Assembly: GCA_050184225.1 (NCBI GenBank)
Contig: JBFXAN010000095.1
Location: 1 to 23,424, forward strand
DNA length: 23,424 nucleotides
Reading direction: 5' to 3'
Origin: JBFXAN01 sp050184225
GTDB taxonomy: Bacteria; Chloroflexota; Dehalococcoidia; CAUJGQ01
Position numbers and translations under genes: made by a program. This document shows positions 1 through 7,418 of the stretch, piece by piece. Below the pieces are notes generated by a model. That model was not told the DNA's origin, searched no databases, and was given only the letters and a program-made list of their open reading frames with translations. Position 1 is the stretch's first letter, and each line of letters starts with the position of its first letter.

Positions 1-926
1 GCGAGCTCGACAAGCAGGTAGACTCTCAAGAAGATCACGGCATACATCAACACCATGAACTGCACCAGCGGATAGTCGCGGTTGTTGATCGCGTCGATCG
101 CTGACCGGCCGACACCGGGAAGGTTGAAGAGCGTTTCCGAGATGACAGTGCCGCCAAGCAGCCCGCCAATTTGCGCGCCGACGATCGTAATCACGGGCAG
201 CAAGCCGTTGCGCACCGCGTGGCGAATGATGACGGTCGAGTCGCGCAATCCCTTCGCGCGCGCCGTCCGCACGTAGTCCTCTCGTAACACCTCCAGCATC
301 GAAGAGCGCACCATCCGCGCCGTTGATGCCGCAAAGATGTACCCGAGCGTCAAGGCAGGGAGAATCATCTGTTTTAGATTGGTAATCGGGTCATCCCAGA
401 AGGGGACATAACCGAGCGGCGGAAGCCAGCCAAAGTATCGCACCGCGGCAATCAGCAGCAGACTGCCAAACACAAACGAAGGCATAGCAATGCCGCCGAT
501 CGTGATGAATCGCAAGACATAGTCCCAGACTGAACCTTGATACACCGCCTGGATTACGCCGCTCGGTATCGCAATCGTCAGCGCGATGACCATCGTCAGC
601 AAGGCCAACTCGAGTGTCACCCGCAGGAAGCGATGCATCACGTCACTCGCCACAGGGCTGTTCTGAATGACCGACTCGCCAAAGTCGAGCGTCAAAACGC
701 CCCGCATCCAATTGAGATATTGGACCGGCACCGGCTGGTCCAGGCCCAGCTCTTTCTCGACCTCTTTCACCTCCTCGGCGGAGTAACGGTTCTCTCCATT
801 GGGACCGACGAGGATAAGAACCGCAACGTTGCCGGGAAGCACGCGCATAATCGCGAAGATGATCACCGACACGATAATCAGCGTGGGAAAGAACAGGGTC
901 ACCCGTCGGAAGATGTATGACTGCAT
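1..926 (-). CDS. ABC transporter permease, DppB/OppB type (3' end cut by window edge)
   Basis: Inner-membrane subunit of a peptide/opine/nickel-class ABC importer. The minus-strand frame from the ATG at 924-926 is open to the window edge for 308 residues, so only about 10-30 C-terminal residues are missing for this family. Hydrophobic segments appear near residues 9-30, 102-128, 140-163, 187-202, 241-265 and 288-308. The cytoplasmic EAA-type loop that contacts the ATPase is visible at about 212-243 (EVLREDYVRTARAKGL, then RNGLLP). The N-terminal 'FRR...FPTLIIVSVIIFAIMRVLPG' pattern is typical of DppB. An AGGA lies 8 bases before the ATG. It follows the solute-binding protein gene on the same strand with a 90-bp gap holding a strong stem-loop. 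A DppC-type permease and ATPases would be expected beyond the left edge. Confidence 0.93.
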   Translation of the reverse strand, partial: MQSYIFRRVTLFFPTLIIVSVIIFAIMRVLPGNVAVLILVGPNGENRYSAEEVKEVEKELGLDQPVPVQYLNWMRGVLTLDFGESVIQNSPVASDVMHRFLRVTLELALLTMVIALTIAIPSGVIQAVYQGSVWDYVLRFITIGGIAMPSFVFGSLLLIAAVRYFGWLPPLGYVPFWDDPITNLKQMILPALTLGYIFAASTARMVRSSMLEVLREDYVRTARAKGLRDSTVIIRHAVRNGLLPVITIVGAQIGGLLGGTVISETLFNLPGVGRSAIDAINNRDYPLVQFMVLMYAVIFLRVYLLVEL

Positions 927-941
927 CGTGTAAATCCTGGC

Positions 942-1002
942 GGTCGTGTGGGTCAGAACGATGAGCACGAGGCGCTCGCATGGGCGTCTGACCCACACGA
1001 CC
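942..1002 (-). promoter_or_regulatory. Intercistronic stem-loop between binding-protein and permease genes
   Basis: A perfect 16-bp inverted repeat (ggtcgtgtgggtcaga at 942-957, its reverse complement at 987-1002) encloses a 29-base loop that can pair further. It starts 14 bases past the stop of the binding-protein gene and ends 15 bases before the permease ATG. No T-run follows on the minus strand, so it is not a classic intrinsic terminator. Such elements after binding-protein genes often protect the upstream mRNA or partly reduce downstream expression, giving more binding protein than permease. That role is inferred. Confidence 0.7.
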
Positions 1003-1016
1003 AGAATCAGGGTGAG

Positions 1017-2705
1017 TCAATCAGCCAACCACGTGTAGAGGTGGTCGTAATAGTCACGGATGAATCCGACGCCATGGAAACCACGCACACTGGGCTGAGC
1101 CGCGATATAGCCGCCGAACATTTGTCCCGGCATCCAGGGGCGGTCGCGAGTGAGCATTTCCTCCATTTGCGCCGAGATCTGATTCTGCTCGGTCTCGTTG
1201 GTCGAGGCGAGCAGCTTCTCGTAGGCGGCGTCATATGCCGAATTCGAGTAACCGACACGGTTGTCTGCCCCGTTGGTAACGTTCGCGCTTAGGAAACTCG
1301 TCGGATGAATGAGGGTGAACACCCACGGTGCATAGGCCGTCTGGTACTTGTGACCGACGACCAAGGGAACCAATTCCGCAGGGTACTTGGCACTCACTGG
1401 TTTGAGCGTGATGCCAATTTCCTTCACCATGTCCTGCAGCACGGTCTGGTGGGTGTCGTACGCTGCTGTATCGCCGCGGAGGAAGTCGACCGTAACGCCG
1501 TCGCTTAGACCAGCCTGCTGCATGAGTGACTTCGCTTTCGAGATGTCGTCCTTCGTGATGCCGTCGAAACCGGGGATGAGTTCCTTCCGCCGCGCTTCGC
1601 TGAGGCCTCCAGAGAGCGTGTAACCGCAGGGGAACCCATTGCCATTGAAGCCAAATTCAATGATCTTCTTCTGGTCCAGTACCAGGGACATCGCCTCTCG
1701 GACCGCGGGATTGTTGAACGGCGGTGTAGTGTTGTTCATCCAGAACGTGTAGATGACGCTGGAGCCGGTCGCGAACGTCTGTATGTTCGGTACGGCAGAT
1801 TTGAGGGTTTTGACATCGTCTTGGCTGATGCCTAGGAACTGGCCTGAAACGTGGATCTGGCCGGTGCGCAGCGCGTTCACCTCCGCCTGTGCGTCAGGCA
1901 GGAGCGTATACTCAAGGCCGTCCAGGTAGGGAAGATTAGGCAGAAAGTACTGCTCATTGCGTGCCAGCTTGACATTGACGTTGTGATCCCAGCTCGCGAA
2001 TTTGAACGGCCCCGTGCCCACCGGTTTCGTCCTGAGCGACTCGTCGTTGACGGCCAGAATATGCGCCGGCAAGATTGCCGAGGTGACGTGTGCCATCAGG
2101 TTGGGGAAGTAACTCGCCGGCTGCGACAGCTTGACGATCGCGGTCGTCTCGTTTGGGGCAGTTACCGATTGAACAACGCCGAAGAGGTCACGCGTCGGGT
2201 GTACTGATGGTGCTCGTTGAATGGTGGCCACCACATCCTGGGCGGTGAGTGGCTTGCCATCATGCCAGGTGACGCCCTTGCGCAGGTTGAACGTGTACTG
2301 GAGGCCGTCCGGCGCTACCTCCCACGATTCGGCTAGGTCGCCAGCGATCACTCGCTCATCCGGCAGTTTCTGGGGGTCCATACGCAGCAGGCCGCTGTAC
2401 ATGGCACTGCCTATCTCAATCACATAGGCGCTAGCATCACGCGAGACGTCGAAATGGGTCGGTTCGGGCGGCCCCTTCACTTTGAGGATGCCGCCGCGCT
2501 GCGGCGCGTCCTGGCTCGTCGCCTGCGTGGCTGCGCTCCCAGAAGCGGCACTTCCAGCCCCCGAGCCTCCACTGCCAGAGTCCGTGTCGGCATCACCCCC
2601 ACAGGCTGCGACGAATGCTGCCACTCCCGTCAACGCCAACGCACGACGGCGCGTCATTCGCCAGATTCCCCCAACCGACGATTCCGTCCTCGCTCTCGTC
2701 CTCAT
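1017..2705 (-). CDS. ABC transporter solute-binding lipoprotein, SBP_bac_5 (DppA/OppA) family
   Basis: Extracytoplasmic binding protein of 562 residues for a peptide/opine-type ABC importer. The ATG at 2703-2705 was chosen because a GAGGGGG stands about 8 bases upstream; the frame stays open 50 codons further without a better start. The N-terminus has a twin-arginine-like stretch (MTRRRALALTG, about residues 17-27) and a lipobox ending FVAAC, making Cys35 the likely lipidated residue. A Gly/Ser/Ala-rich linker covers about 36-66. Family signatures follow: RGGILKV (70-76), LAESWEVAPDG (124-134) and LRKGVTWHDGKPLTAQDV (141-158). Length matches the family. It is first in a minus-strand operon with the DppB-type permease, divergent from the catabolic cluster, which suggests that it captures the pathway substrate. 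The ligand cannot be told from sequence; members of this family also bind non-peptides. Confidence 0.93.
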   Translation of the reverse strand: MRTRARTESSVGGIWRMTRRRALALTGVAAFVAACGGDADTDSGSGGSGAGSAASGSAATQATSQDAPQRGGILKVKGPPEPTHFDVSRDASAYVIEIGSAMYSGLLRMDPQKLPDERVIAGDLAESWEVAPDGLQYTFNLRKGVTWHDGKPLTAQDVVATIQRAPSVHPTRDLFGVVQSVTAPNETTAIVKLSQPASYFPNLMAHVTSAILPAHILAVNDESLRTKPVGTGPFKFASWDHNVNVKLARNEQYFLPNLPYLDGLEYTLLPDAQAEVNALRTGQIHVSGQFLGISQDDVKTLKSAVPNIQTFATGSSVIYTFWMNNTTPPFNNPAVREAMSLVLDQKKIIEFGFNGNGFPCGYTLSGGLSEARRKELIPGFDGITKDDISKAKSLMQQAGLSDGVTVDFLRGDTAAYDTHQTVLQDMVKEIGITLKPVSAKYPAELVPLVVGHKYQTAYAPWVFTLIHPTSFLSANVTNGADNRVGYSNSAYDAAYEKLLASTNETEQNQISAQMEEMLTRDRPWMPGQMFGGYIAAQPSVRGFHGVGFIRDYYDHLYTWLAD

Positions 2706-2732
2706 CTCTGAGTCCCCCTCACTTGGTGCGCA

Positions 2733-2753
2733 CCACGTCCGGTCAGCACGTGG
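2733..2753. promoter_or_regulatory. Inverted repeat upstream of binding-protein gene
   Basis: CCACGT and ACGTGG half-sites lie 9 bases apart, centred about 38 bases upstream of the binding-protein ATG and inside its predicted leader. It could be a regulator site or an RNA hairpin. Six-base arms are short, so the call is tentative. Confidence 0.25.
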
Positions 2754-2826
2754 ACGCCTCTCGCCGATGACCGCTCCCGAAACGGAATCAGTCAACACGA
2801 CCACGGATAGGTGGCCGGGTACCGCG

Positions 2827-2855
2827 AGCCTAGATGGGGGGGCACGATTCGGCAA
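2827..2855 (-). promoter_or_regulatory. Putative promoter for the binding-protein/permease operon
   Basis: On the minus strand TTGCCG (2855-2850) and TAGGCT (2832-2827) are separated by 17 bases, a sigma-70-like arrangement, with CGC directly after the -10-like box. The same TTGCC-N18-TAG(C/G)CTCGC pattern recurs at 2916 and 10339 on the plus strand. Expected leader length is roughly 110-115 bases. The boxes are weak matches to consensus; recurrence is the main support. Confidence 0.45.
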
Positions 2856-2915
2856 TATCAGTTTGGTAATGCCGGCAATAAGCTCAGGCTAATCAGTCTC
2901 ATTACGAAGGCACTA

Positions 2916-2944
2916 TTGCCCGCGCTTCGCTTCAGACCTAGCCT
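2916..2944 (+). promoter_or_regulatory. Putative promoter for the cyclase/crotonase genes
   Basis: TTGCCC (2916-2921), a 17-base spacer and TAGCCT (2939-2944) followed by CGC. With the upstream AAGGC..TA it matches the element at 10339 closely. The start of transcription would lie about 45 bases before the ATG at 2996. With the minus-strand element at 2827-2855 it forms a divergent pair in the 290-bp gap at 2706-2995, which holds no gene. Confidence 0.45.
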
Positions 2945-2995
2945 CGCTCGTGTCTCCTGGCTCGTCCAGTCCAACTCCGAGACCAAGGACATGCG

Positions 2996-3976
2996 ATGCA
3001 TGAAGACGGTTTGCCGCGCTTCGCCGAGTTGCCGGTGCGGACCAGCGCACCAGCGGGTTCATCCTGGGGCGTCTTCGGTGATGAAGATGAGATCGGCGCC
3101 TTCAACCTGCTGACTCCCGAGCGCGTGGTGGCGGCAGCACGACTCGTCCGCACCGGGCGCGTCTTCCCGATGAACTGGACCCTGCTCCTTCCATCTCCAC
3201 CGCTCTTTGGTCGCCGGCCCCTCAAGCAGGGCCTTGGCGCGTGGCCGGACCGCATGGTGACCGACGACGTGCTCCACAACTTCTACCCCCAGGTTTCGAG
3301 CCAGTGGGACGCATTGCGGCACGCGGGGCATCGTCAGCACGGCTTCTACAACGGTGTAACCATCGAGCAAGTGTCCGAACGGTACGGCGGCCCGCTTGCG
3401 ATTGATAAATGGGCGGAACGTGGCATTGCTGGACGCGGTGTACTCCTTGATGTCGCTGGACACTACCAACGCATCGCCCGACCCCTGGACGGGCTCGCGC
3501 AGTTTCCGATTACCCGTGACGTCCTCATCGAAACCGCCGAAGCTCAGCATGTCGACTTTCAACCGGGCGATATTCTACTCGTGCGCACAGGCTGGATGGC
3601 TTCCTATTTGCGCCTCACACAGGAAGAGCGTGATGCACTTTCCGAGGCCAGCCAACAAGGCTCGCGCAGTGGCCGTTTCGCTCATCCAGGCCTCGCCGGC
3701 GAGGAGTTGCCGCCCTTCTTGTGGGACCACCGGGTTACCGGTGTCGCGGCGGACAATCCCGCCTTCGATATGGCACCACCGGCATACGAGGGTGCCATCT
3801 CCATGCATGGCGCCCTGATCGGCCTGCTGGGCATCGCCATCGGGGAAATGTGGTTCCTAGAGGACCTCGCCGCCGATTGCGCTGAGGATGGAGTCTACGA
3901 GTTCTTCCTCACATCTGCCCCGCTCAACATGCCCGGCGGCTCTGGTTCGCCGCCCAATGCGCTCGCGATCAAGTAG
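2996..3976 (+). CDS. Cyclase-family metal-dependent hydrolase (PF04199, kynurenine formamidase-like)
   Basis: A 326-residue member of the cyclase superfamily, whose characterised members hydrolyse amides and cyclic compounds (kynurenine formamidase, isatin hydrolase). ATG at 2996 is preceded by AAGGA at a 6-base spacing. The metal-site region is SSQWDALRHAGH at residues 101-112; the first His of the canonical GTH-x-D-x-P-x-H motif is replaced by Gln103, while Asp105 and His109 remain, as seen in a longer actinobacterial/Chloroflexi-type subgroup. Further family blocks are PGDILLVRTGW (190-200), the C-terminal 'MHGALIG...GIAIGEMWFLEDL' and the terminal 'SAPLNMPGGSGSPPNALAI'. It precedes the crotonase gene by 41 bases. 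A ring-opening hydrolase would suit a pathway that also has a flavin oxygenase, but the substrate is unknown. Confidence 0.88.
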   Translation: MHEDGLPRFAELPVRTSAPAGSSWGVFGDEDEIGAFNLLTPERVVAAARLVRTGRVFPMNWTLLLPSPPLFGRRPLKQGLGAWPDRMVTDDVLHNFYPQVSSQWDALRHAGHRQHGFYNGVTIEQVSERYGGPLAIDKWAERGIAGRGVLLDVAGHYQRIARPLDGLAQFPITRDVLIETAEAQHVDFQPGDILLVRTGWMASYLRLTQEERDALSEASQQGSRSGRFAHPGLAGEELPPFLWDHRVTGVAADNPAFDMAPPAYEGAISMHGALIGLLGIAIGEMWFLEDLAADCAEDGVYEFFLTSAPLNMPGGSGSPPNALAIK

Positions 3977-3983
3977 GAAACAG

Positions 3984-4010
3984 GTCTTTCCGCATAGGCG
4001 GAGAAAGGAC
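3984..4010 (+). promoter_or_regulatory. Possible stem-loop covering the ribosome binding site of the crotonase gene
   Basis: GTCTTTCCGC at 3984-3993 can pair with GCGGAGAAAGGAC at 3998-4010 with small bulges, giving about 10 base pairs. The right arm contains the AAAGGA that serves the ATG at 4018. Such a fold would limit translation unless the upstream gene is being translated. Pairing was judged by eye. Confidence 0.3.
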
Positions 4011-4017
4011 ACTTTCC

Positions 4018-4818
4018 ATGGCCACCCTTACACGAGAATTCGTCCGCGTCGACCTCGAGGATGGCATCGCCACCGTGACGTTCGAGAGACCACCGGTGAA
4101 CGCGATCGAAGCCGAGAGCAATCGACAATTGCGCGAGACGTTTGAAGAGCTCGGCCGCAACCGCGATGTCCGCGTCGTTATCTTCACGGCGGCCGGTACC
4201 CGCGCGTTCATCGCCGGTGCCGACATCAAGGCCCGGGTCGACCAGGGGTCCGCTGATGGGGAGATCGACCCTATCTACGGACTCGATTCGGGTCGCGGCG
4301 GGCGTGAGGCGTTCTTTAGCGTCTATGACTGTGCCGTGCCGGTGATTGGCGCCATTAACGGTGCGGCCATTGGGGCTGGTCTCGTCTACGCCGCCGTTTG
4401 TGATGTCTTGATTGCCTCGGAGAATGCTCGCTTCGCCGTTACTGAGATCAACGTTGGTCTTCTTGGCGCTGGCTCATTCTTGCAGCGCATGGTCGGACCC
4501 TATAAGGCACGGGAGCTCTTTTTCTCCGGCGAGTTCCTATCAGCCGAGGACATGTGCCGGTTCGGCGCCGTCAAAGAGGTCGTGCCTCACGATCAGCTGC
4601 TACCGGCCGCGAAAGACCTCGCCCAACGCCTCGCCGCCAAGAGCCCGATTGCGATTCGCCTGGCCAAGGAAGCCCTCAATCGCGTTGAGTTCATGCCCCT
4701 CAAGGATGCGTACCGCACGGAACAGGACTACACCAACCGCTTGCGTGGCTTTGAGGACTCTCGAGAAGCGATGCGCGCCTTTGCCGAGAAGCGGCCACCC
4801 GAGTGGAAGTGGCGCTAA
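4018..4818 (+). CDS. Crotonase-fold enoyl-CoA hydratase/isomerase family protein
   Basis: A 266-residue protein of normal length for the crotonase superfamily. Oxyanion-hole blocks are present: AFIAGADIK (63-71) and NGAAIGAG (114-121). In the first catalytic block (G119-D129) the residue aligning with hydratase Glu144 is Val123, while the residue matching Glu164 is kept as Glu143 (in FAVTEINVG). Enoyl-CoA isomerases are known to use only the second glutamate, so an isomerase or another crotonase reaction is at least as likely as water addition. The C-terminal helix region (SPIAIRLAKEALNR) is typical. The ATG has AAAGGA at 8 bases. It lies 41 bases after the cyclase gene, probably in the same transcript. 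Confidence 0.92.
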   Translation: MATLTREFVRVDLEDGIATVTFERPPVNAIEAESNRQLRETFEELGRNRDVRVVIFTAAGTRAFIAGADIKARVDQGSADGEIDPIYGLDSGRGGREAFFSVYDCAVPVIGAINGAAIGAGLVYAAVCDVLIASENARFAVTEINVGLLGAGSFLQRMVGPYKARELFFSGEFLSAEDMCRFGAVKEVVPHDQLLPAAKDLAQRLAAKSPIAIRLAKEALNRVEFMPLKDAYRTEQDYTNRLRGFEDSREAMRAFAEKRPPEWKWR

Positions 4819-4856
4819 GCGACACGCAGCGCATCACCGTCATGCGCCGTGCAATC

Positions 4857-4898
4857 TTGCCACGATGCAGCGAGCTCAAAGCGAAAGTGTAGGCTCGC
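4857..4898 (+). promoter_or_regulatory. Variant of the recurrent TTGCC...TAGGCTCGC element upstream of module A
   Basis: The 180-bp gap at 4819-4998 contains TTGCC at 4857-4861 and TAGGCTCGC at 4890-4898. The right half is identical in form to the elements at 2827, 2916 and 10339, but the distance between halves is 28 instead of 18 bases, one helical turn longer. This fits a protein-binding site as well as a promoter. Nothing else was recognised in the gap. Confidence 0.35.
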
Positions 4899-4998
4899 CA
4901 GCGAGTTGTGATTGCGCGAGTTGAACAGACCACGCGCGCGGTCAGAGAGCAGTATCTGATTCACAGTCTGGGATAGCGCGCGGACGAGGGCAACGACG

Positions 4999-6198
4999 AT
5001 GGACTTTGCGGACACACCGGATGAGGCAGCATTCCGTACTGACGTGCGGGACTTCATCGGAGCACACTTCGACGTCAGGAGCTTCGGTGAGGATGCTGGA
5101 GGAGAATCGCTGTTTCCGCCGGAAGCGCCGGAACAACGGGCGGCCTACGACCGCTGGCAGAAAGCACTCGGCCGCAAGGGCTGGATCGCACCGCACTGGC
5201 CGAAAGAATACGGCGGCGCCGGCATGACTCCCGGTGAGCATTTCATCTTCAACGAGGAACTGGCGAAGGCGCGCGCCCCCCAGGTCGGTGGTATGGGGGT
5301 CTCACACATTGGCCCCATCCTGATCATGTACGGCACGGAAGAGCAACGCCAGGAGCACTTGCCTCGTGTCACGAGTGGAGAAGTCGTCTGGAGTCAGGGG
5401 TATTCCGAACCAGGAGCCGGCTCCGACCTGGCTTCATTACAGACGCGGGCCGTACGCGACGCCGATGACTTCGTGATCAATGGTCAGAAGATCTGGTCAT
5501 CCGGTGCCCACCAGGCCGACTGGACATTCATGCTGGCGCGTACCGACCCCGAGGCTCCAAAGCATCGTGGCATCTCCATGCTGCTTGCCCCGCTGACTGC
5601 TCCCGGCATCACGATTCAACCGATCGTCGATATGGCCGGCGAACACCACTTCAATCAGGTCTTCTTTGACAATGTCCGGATTCCGGCCAAGAACCTGGTA
5701 GGCGAGGAAAATCGCGGCTGGTATGTGGGCGCAGCGCTACTCGACCTGGAGCGCAGCATGATTGGTCCGGTCGTCGGATTGCGTCACACGCTGGACGACC
5801 TGACACGTCTCGCCCGGGATGCATCGCGTAACGGTATGGACGCTGTGCATCCATCTCAGGCGATCAAGGCCGAACTGGCCGAGCGCGCAATCGAGACTGA
5901 TATCGCCAAGCTGTTCAGCTATCGAGTGATCTCGTTGCAGAAGCAAGGACGCGTTCCGAACTACGAAGCCTCGACCTGCCGGCTGTTCTACAGCGAGACG
6001 CAGCAACGGCTGGCCAGGACGGGAGTAGCGATGCTTGGCTTGTACGGTGGGCTGCTCCATGACACGCGATACGCACTCTTGCAAAGCCGGATCACCCGAC
6101 TGTATCTGCGGTCGGTTGCGACCACGATCGCCGGCGGCTCTCGAGAAATCCAGCGCAACGTTATCGCCACGCGCGGGCTTGGACTACCGCGCGCATAG
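4999..6198 (+). CDS. Acyl-CoA dehydrogenase (FadE-like), module A
   Basis: FAD-dependent dehydrogenase of 399 residues that introduces an alpha,beta double bond into an acyl-CoA. N-terminal helical region ('FRTDVRDFIGAHF', 12-24), the flavin/substrate block QGYSEPGAGSDLASL (133-147), NGQKIWSSGA (161-170) and the C-terminal AGGSREIQRN block are all present. The C-terminal position used as base in medium-chain enzymes (Glu in YEGT) is Gly here. Glu251 in LDLERSM matches the helix-G glutamate of isovaleryl-CoA dehydrogenase and is the likely base. A GAGGG lies about 8 bases before the ATG. It resembles the second dehydrogenase at 13743 along its whole length; the two might form separate homotetramers or a mixed complex. 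It is followed 35 bases later by a CoA-transferase. Confidence 0.93.
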   Translation: MDFADTPDEAAFRTDVRDFIGAHFDVRSFGEDAGGESLFPPEAPEQRAAYDRWQKALGRKGWIAPHWPKEYGGAGMTPGEHFIFNEELAKARAPQVGGMGVSHIGPILIMYGTEEQRQEHLPRVTSGEVVWSQGYSEPGAGSDLASLQTRAVRDADDFVINGQKIWSSGAHQADWTFMLARTDPEAPKHRGISMLLAPLTAPGITIQPIVDMAGEHHFNQVFFDNVRIPAKNLVGEENRGWYVGAALLDLERSMIGPVVGLRHTLDDLTRLARDASRNGMDAVHPSQAIKAELAERAIETDIAKLFSYRVISLQKQGRVPNYEASTCRLFYSETQQRLARTGVAMLGLYGGLLHDTRYALLQSRITRLYLRSVATTIAGGSREIQRNVIATRGLGLPRA

Positions 6199-6233
6199 CT
6201 GTTGCGCATCGCGGGAGCGAGAGGTGTCAGGCC

Positions 6234-7397
6234 GTGCTGGGAGATATCACTGTGCTGGAACTGTCAGGCGGGATTGCCACCGCATACTGCGGGCGGCTCC
6301 TGTCGGACCTTGGTGCGCGGGTCATCATTCTTGAACCGCCGGGCGGTAACGCACTCCGCACCGAGGGACCATATCGCAGCGACCGGCCCAATCACATGTA
6401 CGGTGGGCTCTTCGCCTATCTCGGTGGAAACAAGGAGAGCGTAACGTTAGACACCGAAACAGCGGACGGCGCCGACCTGCTGGAGCAGTTGGCTGGCCAT
6501 GTGGACATTCTGGTCGAGGAGGCATCGGGCGCAGCGGTAGACGATGTGCTCCCGCGCTATGAGCAACTGCGGCGCACGAACCCATCGCTCCTCATGACAT
6601 CGATCACACCCTTCGGACTGAGCGGGCCGCGGCGCTGGTGGCAGGCATCTCCGTTGACGCTCTTCGCGATGAGCAGCCGAATGCGGGTGCACGGCAAGCC
6701 CGACCGCTATCCACTCCAGTATGCGCCGGATACTGTGCCGTTCCAGGCTGGTGCGACGGCCGCGGCCGCGACGGCGACCGCACTGGTTGGCCGTGACGAT
6801 AGCGGGGGACGGCTGATTGAAGTGGCGGTGTTGGAGGCGCTGATCGCCAATGTCGATGTCTTGACCATCCTCGCATCCTTTACCGGAGTGCTCAGTCAGC
6901 GCGGGCTTTATCCATCGATGACGTACCCGTGCAAGGACGGCTTCATCATCCTCTCATTTCAGGACCGTGCGATCAGGGGCATCATTGCCGCCATGGGACA
7001 CTCCGAGCTCGCGAGCGACCCACGATTCGTCAATCGAGCTGCGTTTGTCGCCAACCAGGAAGAGTTCGACGCGTATCTTCAGCCGTGGCTGTTCGACCAT
7101 ACGCGAGAAGAATTGTTTGAGGTCCTGCAGGCGAACCACGTCATGTGCGCGCCGGTCGCAGATTTCATCGATGTTCTTCAAGACAAGCACTACAACGCGC
7201 GCGCGTTCATTCGCAGGGTGGATGATCCTGTGCTGGGTCCGACGACAATGCCTGGCTCGGTGTTTGGCCCGAACTGTCCGCCGGCTGAAACCGCGCCGGC
7301 CCCAGAGCTCGGACAGGCTACAGCGCAGGTCTTTGAGGAAATGCTTGGCCTGGATGCGACGGCCATGGCGCGATTGCGAGCCGCGAGGGTGATTTGA
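6234..7397 (+). CDS. CaiB/BaiF (family III) CoA-transferase-like protein lacking the catalytic Asp, module A
   Basis: A 387-residue family III CoA-transferase fold protein starting at GTG 6234; the ITVLELSGG beginning matches the usual N-terminus of the family, so no earlier start is needed. These enzymes normally carry the acyl-enzyme intermediate on an Asp in a D-x-x-A-G motif; here that position is Pro169 (PFQAG, 169-173). It belongs to a subtype with SITPFGLSGP (123-132) and WQAS, shared with the protein at 20258, and its YCGRLLSDLGA (18-28) matches the N-terminal half of the double protein at 14888. It sits 21 bases before an intact paralogue at 7419. I infer a structural or substrate-binding subunit of a heterodimer; a shifted catalytic residue is the alternative. 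Confidence 0.88.
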   Translation: MLGDITVLELSGGIATAYCGRLLSDLGARVIILEPPGGNALRTEGPYRSDRPNHMYGGLFAYLGGNKESVTLDTETADGADLLEQLAGHVDILVEEASGAAVDDVLPRYEQLRRTNPSLLMTSITPFGLSGPRRWWQASPLTLFAMSSRMRVHGKPDRYPLQYAPDTVPFQAGATAAAATATALVGRDDSGGRLIEVAVLEALIANVDVLTILASFTGVLSQRGLYPSMTYPCKDGFIILSFQDRAIRGIIAAMGHSELASDPRFVNRAAFVANQEEFDAYLQPWLFDHTREELFEVLQANHVMCAPVADFIDVLQDKHYNARAFIRRVDDPVLGPTTMPGSVFGPNCPPAETAPAPELGQATAQVFEEMLGLDATAMARLRAARVI

Positions 7398-7418
7398 CCT
7401 GAAGGGGTAGAGCGGATT

